Position numbers and translations under genes: made by a program. Below, one piece after another: positions 12,035 to 23,460 of a stretch of DNA of 64,000 nucleotides (the stretch's first letter is position 1; every line of letters starts with the position of its first letter). Below the pieces are notes generated by a model. That model was not told the origin of the DNA. It saw only the letters and a program-made list of their open reading frames with translations, and searched no databases. This DNA is from Lumbricus rubellus. Lineage: Eukaryota > Annelida > Clitellata > Crassiclitellata > Lumbricidae. The stretch lies in contig OX243816.1 in the NCBI GenBank assembly GCA_945859605.1, positions 28,423,143 to 28,487,142 of the forward strand. Reading direction: 5' to 3'.

Positions 12035-12355
12035 CATACTTGACGACGTCATCAATCAAACTTCTATCTAACCAATAATTTTTTCTCCAATCCAACTTCT
12101 ATTGTTTTATGCAAGAATTTTCATCTACTATGTACCACTTCTATTTAGTATAAAAAAGCTTAAATCGATCCTGCTTGTATTGGAACTATGACTTCCTTTC
12201 GTCAATCCAGCTTCCATAATTATATTTACAGAAAATTATTTCCATCAATCCAGCTTATGTTTAAATAAAGAATAACGTTCACCATTCCAACTTTCAAGTC
12301 TTTCATTTAGATGCACATGTATTTTCATCCATTTAGCTTTCATTTTGCATAGACA
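12035..12355. repeat. Degenerate tandem repeat with CATCAATCCAGCTTC words
   Basis: About five diverged copies of a ~60-70 bp unit contain CAATCCAACTTCTAT, TCAATCCAGCTTCC, ATCAATCCAGCTT and similar words. The same unit forms the core of the foldback element at 23461-24090, but here the 15-bp-repeat arms are missing. It may be an old or decapitated copy. Confidence 0.6.
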
Positions 12356-12427
12356 AAATAATTTAGCAATGTAAACTTAGTATAGTTTTACCCAAAAAGT
12401 ATTAGATCTGAACTGGGACTTATATAC

Positions 12428-12428
12428 A

Positions 12429-12512
<84 letters not shown>
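12428..12512. repeat. (CA)n followed by (TA)n microsatellites
   Basis: A pure CA run at about 12430-12472 is followed directly by a TA run to about 12510. Confidence 0.95.
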
Positions 12513-12513
<1 letters not shown>

Positions 12514-13482
12514 TATAATATCAGTTCCAGTAAGTGGCAAGATTTGGAAATGAGTGACTTAGAACAGAAGCTGAACATTGAAAAGTGAGCATGTCGAGAC
12601 TACAGTCATTATAAATTATAATTTAACTGGCCTTACATTTTTTTGTCTTTCCTAAACACCCCGGTTAGGTTGCATCCGTAAATTGACCGGTCACCGCGAT
12701 CGACGTATTTAAGCGCTAAAGCATCAAATGGAAATATGTCGCTGTGCATCCCGTCTTTCAGTGTGATGGGCTATCGATTAATGGCTGACTGGGCGACGAT
12801 GTAAACAGAAGGAGATAATAGTTTATATCTAGGAAAAGGTGTTATTGCGGATGCTTGGATTACGAAACAGTAATCGTGAATCTGCGGGTAAATTCCGCTT
12901 TTGACTGAATTTCGGTGCATGCATATGGATTCATCTTATTCGCTGCACAGTTTATACTTCATCTGGGATGGTAGTGTTTTGGCACGCAAAGGACGTGCTT
13001 CTGTCAGTACCAAGCAGACGCTGTATGAAGCGATATCAGATTACTGCAAGTAATGCAGAACATCCATTTTGCCAGTTAACATAAGGTAATTTGTTTTCGT
13101 TTGACCGTGATTAACTTGAGTGTTTGCAGTGGCTCTAGGCTCCACCTTTGAAGTGATCTACTGAAAGGCAAACTTAAAGGACACTGCTATCATCATTGAG
13201 TACTATATAGCAGATGTACTAACATGAACAGTTACCCGTCATTGTGTCATCCAGTGAGTTGTTTCGTCATAAAGTAGGGCCATTTAAGTGAGTAGGCATA
13301 TGATCTTTATTGGTGTGAAGCAAATTCTCATGCTTTATAACAGCGATGCACACAATAGTGAAAAAGAAACAGTAGGAAAAAGGTAAGCAGTTTTGTATTG
13401 TAAGCCATTTTAGATGTCACAAGTGTACAGTTATGACTTGCAGCTGTGCAGCTGATGGCTTAAAACTTACTTAAAAGTTAGG

Positions 13483-13838
13483 ACTACGATTGGGTTAATA
13501 GGCCTACGGGTAAACACGCACACTGAGTCACCGTACTCCAAACAATATGGCCACCGTAGATGCGTGCATAACAGAGCGGCCCGACATGCGGCCTAATATT
13601 TCCGCGAAAATTAAAGGACGCTTCAATTTCAGCAGAATGACTGCACTAAACCCTAAAACTAACCCTAACCGACCCTCACGGCGCCTAACCTGAGCCCTAA
13701 CCGACCCTCACGCTTTGCATGTTGAGATACATATTGCGATGTCGTCGATCGGTCGCGTTCTAATTTTACGGCATTCGTTGGCAGCCATATTGTTTGGAGT
13801 ACGGTGACTCAGTGTGCGTGTTTACCGGCCTACGATTG
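13483..13838. mobile_element. MITE with ~45-bp inverted ends and a telomere-like core
   Basis: The arms GGTAAACACGCACACTGAGT and its complement ACTCAGTGTGCGTGTTTACC extend inwards through the shared word CCAAACAATATGGC. The left arm carries an extra TACG. The nonamer CTACGATTG occurs at both outer edges (13483-13491 and 13830-13838) and may be the target-site duplication. The core holds CTAACCCTAACCGACCCTCACG twice over in degenerate form. The same core recurs at 50975-51140 and, inverted, at 63836-64000. Confidence 0.75.
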
Positions 13839-14340
13839 TGATAAAACTAACAGTTTAGATATCGAAGCATTAATAAAAACTAAAATTAAAATTAAACCTC
13901 CTCAACTGTGTGGAGGACTTATCACAGCAAATGCTTGGCTCTGGGACGTCAAAGAGGTCAAGATGTTCGGTAGAGCGCAAGGGGCGAACAGATGTCGCTG
14001 AGAGAGGCCTGTGCATATAGACACACAAGACCAAGTTGGGATTTGGAGACCATGGGGATGATCTTATATTAAATCCGAGAGGTGATAGGTGATAGGGAAC
14101 ACTTTAGCCATATGAACGGAAATGTGAGAAAATAAGGAAGGTGTGATATGAACAGTAGCAGTGGCAATTGAGATTGACTGGAGGTGAGAGAGTCACAACC
14201 TGAGAGACCAATAAACTGATTATTAGTTTGTTCTCACAGTGAATTGAAAACAGCATGCAATCAATGAAATCTGTTGAGCCCAGCCCTGTGAGATGAGAAT
14301 TTAAGAGTTTAATTTCAATTTAATTTATTGATTGCTGCAG

Positions 14341-14352
14341 AAAATTCGAGTG
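14341..14352 (+). promoter_or_regulatory. Acceptor-proximal 5' UTR before the PIGB start codon
   Basis: The acceptor-like TTGATTGCTGCAG ends at 14340, 12 bp before the ATG at 14353 (context GTG ATG G). This suggests that the start codon lies in the second transcribed exon. No promoter element can be pointed to. Confidence 0.4.
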
Positions 14353-17300
14353 ATGGATAAGCGAGGGAAGGAAAGCAAAAGCGCCGCAACCATTCGCCGA
14401 CGTACGAACCACGGAGTGCCATTTGGGAATTTATTCGGTTTCAAACAGAAGACGCCTGCAGTTGATCCGTTTGAATCCGACGGACAGGATGATGTGACGA
14501 GCGAACCAAATGGTGATGATCCTCCTTCCGTCATAGTTGGTCCAAAAATCATCCAGAGCATCATGTCGTCGCAGAAGAAGCTCTTCTGGAGTCTGATGGC
14601 GCTTCGAATGCTCAACGCACTTGTCATGCAGACGTCGTATGTTCCAGATGAATACTGGCAGTCAATGGAAGTCGCCCACAATATGGCCTTTGGGTATTTA
14701 TGACATCAAACTTTATTTTGTGTTTTTATTACCGACTTTGGTTTCATTTGAAAGTGCTTGATTGTTGCTCAGTGTGTGTTGGTGTGTTCAGGTCTTTTTT
14801 ATTTTGACGTGGCTGGACTGGGAGCGCTCCTGAGTAGTTTACTTGAAGGGGTGCTATGTGAGTCTATAAAATGAGTGAATGATTAAATGTGTGCGTGTGT
14901 GTGGGAAGTAAAAAGTCAAGCAGGGGTTGCAGAAGTTTACACAAATGATCTCTAACTGCCATGTTGTAGCTGTGCCAGCTATTCCTCATGTTCTTAGCTA
15001 TTCTAACCTACTTTGCTTCATTTGCTCCCAAACTTCCAGCTAAGGGCCCAAGCAGTTGCCTCATATTACTTTTTAGCAGGCAGGGGATCATTTACTGGAT
15101 GCATTCAGCAAGGTTTAGCGGTTTAGCAAAGTGGTGTTAAATTCATGTAGCTAGTGTTGTGAGGCGGAAATCTTTCCCGGAAAGTTTCATATCTTTCCGG
15201 AAACTTTCGGAAACTTTCCAACGTATCTTTCCGGAAACTTTCCGATATTTTTTCATCAATACAATATTACTAAATAACAATTTATATCCATAAATATGCT
15301 TAAACATCAATCACTGTCAGCTATATTATTTAGTCATTGCTGATTTTTTTCATTCAATAAACAACACTTATTGCTTACTGTTTAGTGTACACACCGACAA
15401 TACATTTAAGAATTAATTGCAATCAGACTTCACTGTTATTATGTAGAAAAGTTTTATGATTTGATCGCCTGACTCTTCTTATTTTTTACTTTTGAAAATA
15501 TGAAACAAAAACAGCAATTGATTCAGTACACTATAGACACCAAATGTTTTAATAAGTACTGCAACAGATTAATTCCTACATACAATTATTTTATGCTTGA
15601 AATATGATGTTTTTGGCAATGCCATTGCAGTGTGAGACTAATCTATTTTCAAATCTGCTTTTCTTGGTAAGCAGCAAAGAATATGTTTTGGTTTAAATTT
15701 TCTATCTATGAGTTGTTGCCTTGAGTAAGCGGTGCACGGACTAAGGAAAAGCCTTTTGTTATTATCTTATGTAACCTTATTTATTTATTTACTGTCCATA
15801 ATTATTTTCTTTAATTTATTACTTCTGAAATCCCTTACATTCTTTCCTTACTTTCTAGGATTCAGCTAATTTACATCACCATTTAACTGTTGCAATATAA
15901 TCCTAAATAGCACAGTGAAAGAAATAATTGAGCAGGCTCAAAGCAGCTGCCAAAATGTCAAATTGTCAGATATTCTGAACTGCTAATGAAAGCACTTAAT
16001 GGTCATTTTAATTCTTTAAGGTGAACATTTCCCACATTGCCAATAAAAGGAACTTTAAAAACTCAAATTTTCATATGTTTTCTGATAGGGAAAATGTGAC
16101 ATTATGTGTTAGATGTATTTTTCAGTCTACGGAAAGTTTCCAGAAACTTTCCGGAAACTTTCCGGAAAAATATCTTTCCGGAAAAGCTACATCACTACAT
16201 GTAGCACATGTGCTTTAATTTGAATCTTATAAATAGCAGTGAAATGCTGATTTAAGTCTATCTGAAGTTTTAGGTATTTCCGTTTGGGTGTGTTAAAATA
16301 TGTGCTTGTGAACTGTTGTTTTAGGTATGGACATCTGACATGGGAGTGGAAACAGGGCCTTCGAAGTTATGTTTACCCTTTCATCTTTGCTGCTCTTTAC
16401 AAACTGCTTGCCATTTTCCACTTGGACTCAAGATTTTTCGTGGTATTATTCTCCACATGCCGATTCTTTATATTTTAATATATAGCAATAGTGCAAAGTC
16501 AGAGGTTAAACAAGAAGTTGTTAAAACCTATAGCCTTGAATAAATTGTTTATACAGTGTGATAAAAAGCTTGGCATCATGCCTTTAGCGTAACTACACTC
16601 AGCTGAGTTTGCCACTGTAGAAAGAGTTTGCCATTGTAGAGTGGATTTGCCAATCTAGAATTGCAGCCTCATTGCATTAATAATTACTATGTATCTACAT
16701 ACTAGGTATGGCAAGCATTGTGATATGGTGTTTGTGACGTACTGTTATGAAGTACCTACACTTTTTTTAATGTTCACTACATACAGCCATCTATGAATAT
16801 TACATGTAACATAATAAATTGTGCATTGTGCCTAGGAGTGAACTTACAGCCATCTATGAATATTACATGTAACATAATAAATTGTTCATTGTGCATTATG
16901 CCTAGGAGTGAACCCCAAGTTTCATATAGACTATAGAGAGTGGGCGCGTTATAAATCAGTATAATTTTCTCTCTATGTTCTGATTTCTACTTTTACATAC
17001 ATGTTGATTTTTTTATTTCTTAGGTCAAAGGTCCTCACCTAATTCAAGGTATTTTTGCTGCTCTGGGAGATCTCTATGTCTACCGTCTTTCCCTGCGACT
17101 CTCCGGCATACAGGTCGCTCGTTGGACGTTGCTTTGTCAGTTGACGTCCTGGTTCATCTTCTATACCTCAACTCGAACGCTGACAAATTCCATGGAAGCG
17201 ATGCTCACTTCTGCTGCGCTTTATTACTTTCCATGGCCTGGAAAACCAAAGTAAGATGTTCTGGTGATCAGTTAATGAAGTGAATTTACCTACAGTGTTA

Positions 17301-20082
17301 TATTTAGTGGTCCTTTAACTTTCTTAGAACTCACTCCAACATGTCTGGCTACCAACCACATGAACCAATCTGTTCCTCAGACCTTGTGCTAGTTTGGCTT
17401 CCTGTTAGTTTCTGATTAAAATTTTATAATCAATAGTGAACTCAATTCCACGACTTGATCCTAGACCTTAAAAACACTCCTGGGCTTGTGAACCATGCCA
17501 CTGCGTCCTCCAACACTGAATCCTAGCAAAATTTTCTAATAATTTCTTTTGTGGTTCTAAGTCAGAATTAAATGCTTTCCAGAGTTCCAAATGCAGCCCA
17601 AGTGTGCATGAAGAAGACCATGCAAACTTATCTTTCAAAATACATTATATATGTGTGTATATATATTTATTTGTATATATACATCTAACCTTATGTTAAA
17701 GTATCGTTGTCATTGTTTTGAAAACTTGCACAATGTGTAGGAAGTCGCAGTGGAAATACCTGGTACTGATGAGTCTGGCCGTTACTATTCGACCGACAGC
17801 AGCTATCATCTGGCTACCTATGTTCTTGTGGCATATCTTCATGTGGCGCCATCTTTTATGGAAAGTCATAAGATATTCAGCTGAGCGAGGGTTAGTCTCT
17901 TTTGTGCATGTTCGATTTCAGAGTGTTATTGTCTCTTATGCTCTTAACCTTGCTGTGTGACTTCTAGGTAAGAGTTATATGTCTCAGCTGAAATGCTGTA
18001 AACATTTCCGTTCTGGTTTAGTTCCCATAATCTTTTCCATTAAGACTCTTTATGTAAAAATAACCGTGAATTTCTGTTGTACTGGTAAGATGTTCCCAAA
18101 AACTGATGCATTGCGGCATGTTTATTCTTTTTTACTTGTAGGCTTGGCATGTTGCTGTTTTCATCCATTATCGATCGCATTTTCTACGGCAGATGGGTTA
18201 ACATTCACTACAACTTCCTCCAGTTCAACGTTCTGTCAGGACTTTCAGGTTTCTATGGAACCCATACATGGCATTGGTATCTCACGCAGGGCTTGCCTGT
18301 TGTACTTGCAACGCATCTTCTTATCCTTATCGTTGCCTTCAAAAGGCGAAAAGAACCAATATTTCTCAGTATGGTTGCATGGACTGTTGGAGTTTACAGG
18401 TATGCTGCTTGTAGAATTTTTCAATTAATCATTTGCAGTTAAGTACTTTGTGGTTCTTGTATATATATCGTACTAGTTACAAAGTTTTTTGGAATCCCAT
18501 CCTACAAAATGGATCGAATAGTGTAAGAATGTTATGGCTTTGAATGTTTATGACCCCTAGGTGCTGAGGAGCAACAGATGATTTTGCAATTGTAACAGTG
18601 GATGGGATCAGAAGAGGCTGGAACAGGAGGGATGGTAAGTTGAAAAGAAAGAGATGGATGGCTAGAGTGAGGGACGGAGGAGAGCAGATTTAAAATTAGA
18701 GGTGATTAATCGTTGACTGTTCCTTAGGAACTATTCAATTTTGGCATCTGATTATTGTAACTATGTGCAGTTCTTCCATTAATATCTGAGTTTTAAAAAC
18801 TGGTGAATTATTTCACCACCGTGCAACCTACACAGAGCTTTCATAATGCTTTTTGTTCCATCGTCTTTCAACACAACACAGTGATTCTGCTTATCTGTAG
18901 TGAGTCTGGTGACAGTGCAGTCGGAACCATATTAACACATTGACCGCCTACACGCCATGTTAAATGACTGGCTGTACTACGAGTTAACTCGTATTAGGCG
19001 GTCAACGTGTTAACCTAATGCGGTATTATTCACGGATGCTTTTTGCTTGTGGCAGTTTTCTGGGTCACAAAGAATTCCGATTCCTGTCGGGTGTTCTTCC
19101 CCTCGTGATGCATATCTGTGGTGGTACTTTGAACGACATCCTTGCTCCTCCGTCTCAGGGATCAAAGGATGATCTGGACAAGACTAAGAGCCACTCGCGA
19201 CCTCGTCAGACGGTGAAGGTCATTGTTGTCGTCGTCCTTCTGGTGACCAATATTCCGCTGGCTCTGTACTTCAGTCTGATTCATCAGCGAGGGACCATTG
19301 ACGTCATGGCTTACGTTTACAAGGAGACTCGGAAGTCGCAGCAAAACGAAAATGCTCCTGTTGTCTTGTACCTAATGCCTTGCCATTCTACGCCTTATTA
19401 CAGGTGAGCTGTGAAAATGTTGCTACATATTGTGAAATCCTTAAAATGCTAACTTTAGCGTCTTCGCTGGCACAAATCTTTGATGATGTTAGAATTCTGT
19501 TAATCAATTTGGTTTCTGAGCAATCTTTGACATTGTTCTCTTGTGTTGTAGATGTCTATTACCTCTGGCTGGTTGAAGCATTATCCTAAATTCATATGAG
19601 TGTGTTGTCGACAATATTTTTAGAACTGAGCGACTTATTTCAATTTTTAAAATTTATTTTTCAGTTATGTACACAGAAACATTTCGATGACATTCCTGAC
19701 TTGTGAGCCGAACTTATTCCATTCGTCTGATGAATACGTTGATGAAGCCGACCAGTTTTACAACGACCCTGTCACGTGGTTGAACGAACGATACATCGTT
19801 GGCACAAACGCAAATTCCAGTTTTCCGTCGACTGCCTCCCTTCCAACACATATCATCTTCTTTGATGAATTGTACGCACGAATTGTTTCTTGGTTACGAC
19901 AGAATAAGTTTCATGTTTGCGAACGGTTTTTCCACACGCATTTTCCTGAAGGACGCGTCGGTGGTTACGTTGTCGCTGCGTGTCGGTCTTCGTCGTCTCC
20001 GTTTAAACAACGCGGTTCATTTGGGTCAGTCCTGCAGAATATCTCAGGGGATACAGTCAGTGCTAAAAGTGTAAAGAAATGA
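14353..20082 (+). CDS. PIGB: GPI mannosyltransferase 3 (third GPI mannose, PIG-B type)
   Basis: Seven exons close in frame: 14353-14693, 16325-16442, 17024-17250, 17741-17890, 18142-18399, 19056-19403 and 19665-20082 (TGA), giving 619 residues against about 550 in vertebrates. The extra length is a polar N-terminal tail (residues 1-75). This family of ER multi-pass GT-C enzymes uses dolichol-phosphate-mannose to add the third mannose to the GPI precursor. Diagnostic blocks are [11 protein letters not shown] (D99/E100, the acidic luminal-loop motif), [53 protein letters not shown]...[48 protein letters not shown] and [14 protein letters not shown]. Several hydrophobic spans match membrane segments. 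The start is the first in-frame ATG of the exon that follows a CTGCAG acceptor at 14340, so a 5' UTR exon probably lies upstream. No break was found. Confidence 0.97.
14815..14862 (+). mobile_element. SINE family D 3'-end relic in PIGB intron 1
   Basis: GGGAGCGCTCCTGAGTAG and CTTGAAGGGGTGCTAT match, with changes, the 3' end of the SINE at 50750-50962 read on its own sense strand. Confidence 0.4.
15152..16197. mobile_element. Non-autonomous hAT element in PIGB intron 1
   Basis: The 1,046-bp insert is bounded by the 8-bp direct repeat CATGTAGC at 15144-15151 and 16198-16205. It starts TAGTGTTGTG and ends CATCACTA, matching short hAT-type inverted termini. Inside both ends lie clusters of TTTCCGGAAA palindromes (15170-15250 and 16130-16190), in mirror arrangement. 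The middle is AT-rich with no recognisable transposase. Subterminal palindromes of this kind are typical transposase-binding sites in hAT elements. Confidence 0.88.
16785..16915. repeat. Two-copy direct repeat of ~65 bp
   Basis: CAGCCATCTATGAATATTAC is repeated in direct orientation with the sequence that follows (ATGTAACATAATAAATTGT...CCTAGGAGTGAA). The second copy has an extra TTCATTGTGCA-like insertion. It lies in the PIGB intron before exon 17024-17250. Confidence 0.85.
18932..19013. mobile_element. 82-bp palindromic mini-element with TTAA ends
   Basis: TTAACACATTGACCGCCTA at the left and its near-perfect complement TTAGGCGGTCAACGTGTTAA at the right enclose a 44-bp spacer. TTAA at each end is the usual piggyBac target, so this may be a tiny piggyBac-type MITE. 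It sits 42 bp upstream of the acceptor of the PIGB exon at 19056, so it must lie close to or over the branch point. Confidence 0.6.
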
Positions 20083-20225
20083 GTGCCTGGACGCCCTTTA
20101 TCTTTCCAAAAGAAGTGCCAGGACGCCCTTAAATTTTCAGGTGTGCTGGCCAAATAAGTGGCAGGACGGCAAAGAGATTTGAAAATAAGTGCCAGGATGC
20201 CGTCCATGAACGTCCTGGCACAATT
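20083..20225 (+). repeat. Clustered GTGCCAGGACG repeats in the PIGB 3' UTR
   Basis: GTGCCTGGACGCCCTT, GTGCCAGGACGCCCTT, GTGGCAGGACGGC, GTGCCAGGATGCCGTCC and the inverted ACGTCCTGGCAC occur within 140 bp just after the stop codon. They can pair into stem-loops. A related sequence (ACCTAGACGCCGTCCATGG) occurs at 47180-47210. Confidence 0.6.
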
Positions 20226-21690
20226 TAAACCCTGGATACAGTCCAGGAAACTTAGCCATTGGGGAAGGTTTTCTTAAAGAAACTGAATGAATTCTTAGAC
20301 GAAATATTTAGTCGTGTGGAAAATGGAATGATGGGAAAGCCGTCGTGTGGTGTAATTGTTTGCAATGGCAGTGTGTGTGTTCATTGTTGAGTCAAATACC
20401 GTTATGCAAGTGGCTGAAAAGCTCTTGGAATATATGAATATTGTACAATGGACAATTGCTGGTCATCAATGAACTTCTCTGTCCTCTTGGCAGATTATTA
20501 TCTTGTCTGAATGTAGATTTTTAATGAGCAACATCTAAGATGTTGGGGTTTACTGTTGATAAGCATACGTAATGTAATTATTTTTTGTTGTGGAATTTGT
20601 GATTTTATAAGGTATTTTGTCTTGATCTAAATGATGGATCAGTTTTGTCCCATCCCTCTTGATCTGTGCTCACGTATAGATCATGTACACAGTCTTAAGC
20701 CAAGTAATTTTCCTTTCAGTGAAGCCTGTTGCTTTGGAGTTAACTTTTACTGTTCGTTAATATGCCTACCAACAATGCCTATTGTACTTTTTTCTGGAGT
20801 GCCTCAACAAATAGTTTGTCTGTGCTTAGTTCTGTCACTGATTATTGTTGTAGATTTCTATTTCATTTGCAATTATAATTTGTAATTCATGGACTCAAAA
20901 GCTAGTGTATGTTGACTGTTGGTTTTAAACTAATGTCATGACTCCCTGGAGTAAAGGTTGTGAGGGTTCTTGCATTGCACATTTTGTATGTGCACTTCAA
21001 CAGGAAGATCATTGAAACTTGTGGATTTCACCTGAGAAGTTTAACCTAATGAATAAGTGATCATCCAGTAAGTTGCCATCACACTCGGTCTCTGGAATTA
21101 GGTAATTTTGCATTTTGCTCAATTTACATTTACTGATGGTTGATTTATGTTATGGTTGTTTTTAATGGTTCAGAAACAAACATTCTATTTTCAAAGCTAT
21201 GCTTCTACAGAGCATTATGCAATGGAATGATACCTCATGTATATGGATGTCGGCATTCAGCACTATAGAAGTTACTAGATGTAAGATGTATATTTTAAGG
21301 TGTTGTTAGATGCTTGTGTGTCTGTTATTGTCAAAGAAGTTGTAGACTGTGCCTAGGACAGTGAGCTCATAGTTGACTAATTTGATCGTTTATGGGTTGA
21401 CAAATAGATTTTTTTCACATCCTGACATTACCCAGCAGTTTTTTTTATATACTTGTAGTCTTGTACTTGTACACGACAATGTGTCAATTTGGTTTTTTGG
21501 CGGAGAATGAGAAGAAATATCCACAGACATAATTGATCTTAAATTTGTGAATGATGAACAGATATCGAATGATTTGCTATATGTTTGTGAAGTTTTTCTT
21601 ATCAGTGCAATCATTTATGTTTTGTTTACCATTCAAGAGAATTAATAAAAATGGAATTTGGTCTGTGTAACGGGATCAACCCACACTAAT
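20226..21690. other. PIGB 3' flank, nothing recognised
   Basis: This is AT-rich sequence without a recognisable gene, repeat or RNA. Short open frames here have no protein-like composition. Confidence 0.5.
21644..21649 (+). terminator. Possible distal poly(A) signal for PIGB
   Basis: This is the first clear AATAAA after the PIGB stop codon, about 1.56 kb downstream. A closer variant signal may be used instead. Confidence 0.2.
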
Positions 21691-21694
21691 TGAA

Positions 21695-21998
21695 TGATGA
21701 TGATGATGATGATGATGATGGTGCTCTGCCCGTAGGCAGGTTCATTGGCTTTACGCCCCTGGGGATGAGATGAGTGAGGTGGTTTCCCGTTGCCTTCCCC
21801 ACAGACAATGATGGGTAAACAACTTGCCCAAGGTCGCTCCGCAGGAGCTTGCACTCCTGCGTCCCACACGGGATAACCCGAGATAATCTAAATCTCTGAA
21901 TGTCAACTCCCAGCCCGGGGCTTGAACCGCAGTCCGTTGTATCCAACAGACGAATGCCTTTCGCGCTTACCGGTGTAGCTAACGAGGCTATCACTAAT
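21695..21998 (-). mobile_element. tRNA-derived SINE, family C, with (GAT)n tail
   Basis: On the minus strand the head reads AGCTACACCGGTAAGCGCG (A-box region) and GCGGTTCAAGCCCCGGG (B box) at 21910-21980. A GC-richer body of about 180 bp follows, ending in a CATCAT run (GATGAT on +) at 21696-21720. The tail microsatellite and tRNA-like head are what define it as a SINE. Confidence 0.78.
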
Positions 21999-22289
21999 TG
22001 AATAGTGAATGTGTATTGAGCTTCCCTCAAATTAATATACTTTTGCCCATAGGTACTGGTCAGAAGTACTGATCAATTAATTAAGCAAATAATTGCAATA
22101 GTACTCGTTAGAATTACTAACTAGAGGTCTCTCCCTAACTTAACATGAATAATTACTAGTTAACACTATGTATCAATGTAAGAATGTATGGGTAGGATCA
22201 AGGACATCGTTACAGTCTGACTCTGATACCAACTTACCCGAGGAGTGCCAAACATATTTATATTTCTCTGTTTAGAGAAATTGGCTAGG

Positions 22290-22599
22290 GCCGGTGTTGC
22301 ATGAAAGAGTCTTCCTCTGAAAGTCTCCCCACAGACTAAATAAATTTTTCAGGGGCAGAGAGTCTTCCGTTCAACGTGAAAATGGGCTGCAGTCACATAA
22401 AATGATAGATAAGCAGGTTAAGACGTTAGTTTACATTGCTAAATTATTTAGCAACAACATAGGCCTACATTCCCAAATTATTAACTTTTATAGGAAAAAA
22501 TTTCCAATACAGAATTTCACCCAGTGGAGACTCTGCTTCGTATGGAGGGTGGGGGGAGGAGACTTTATTTGGGGAGAGACTTTATATTGTGACACCGGC
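22290..22599. mobile_element. Short inverted-repeat MITE, AGTCTC-rich ends
   Basis: GCCGGTGT at the left and ACACCGGC at the right enclose subterminal copies of AAAGTCTC / GAGACTTT words (for example GGAGAGACTTTATATT at the right). The internal match between arms is imperfect. No clear target-site duplication is seen. Confidence 0.5.
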
Positions 22600-22810
22600 T
22601 CGAATGCCCAACACTGCAAGTGTTCCTGCTTCACTAAATCTCTTATCCAGGGATTCCATGCTCATTGTCATTGTTAGGCATAAGCCTACGTGTTTACGTT
22701 GCATGGTTCAGCACAGTCTCCTCGTACATCGTGCGACCTTTGTCAAAGATGATAATTTTTTTATTGCTCAAGAGACACATTAGAATCCAAGTTTCATACC
22801 AAGAGAGTGG

Positions 22811-22812
<2 letters not shown>

Positions 22813-22897
<85 letters not shown>

Positions 22898-22898
22898 G
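22813..22898. repeat. (CA)n microsatellite, ~84 bp
   Basis: A pure uninterrupted CA run. Open frames through it are artefacts. Confidence 0.98.
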
Positions 22899-23460
22899 TA
22901 GCATTAAATATCTAAAACTTTTTATGATGTCACAACTCTGCCACTACTCGACCTTTTGTAGTGCTAGTCCCGACTCTCAAGCCTGGAGAATGGAGGAGGG
23001 TGACACTAATCGTCTTCGTTTATGACACAGTGTCGTTACGCAGCAACAAGTGTTCTTTGGTATTTTCAGATGCCAAAAAGGGAATGTTTTGCCCTATCAG
23101 ATATTCTTATCTCACTCCAAAATGTCCACAGTTAGGCGATGAGTTTATACAGTAACAGAAAATTGCTGTTCTGTATTGGACTCGTTTAGGGCCTGCGGGT
23201 TACTGATGCAATCAACGTTGATGTTTGCCCAAGTAATGAATTATCTTAAATATTTTTAACTATCTAACAACAGTTCCATCGTGCATCCCACAAAGTTAGT
23301 TAATGTGTATTATCTGGGTGGTCTCATCGTTGTTTGGACCTTGTTAGGTTAAGACTATCTCAGTAAATTAGTTATGAACGTGTAAGAAATATTATTATTA
23401 GTGTAACTTAAAGGTCTTTGTTATTAGCGCTCAGCTGAAGTGTCTATTATTTACTTACTC

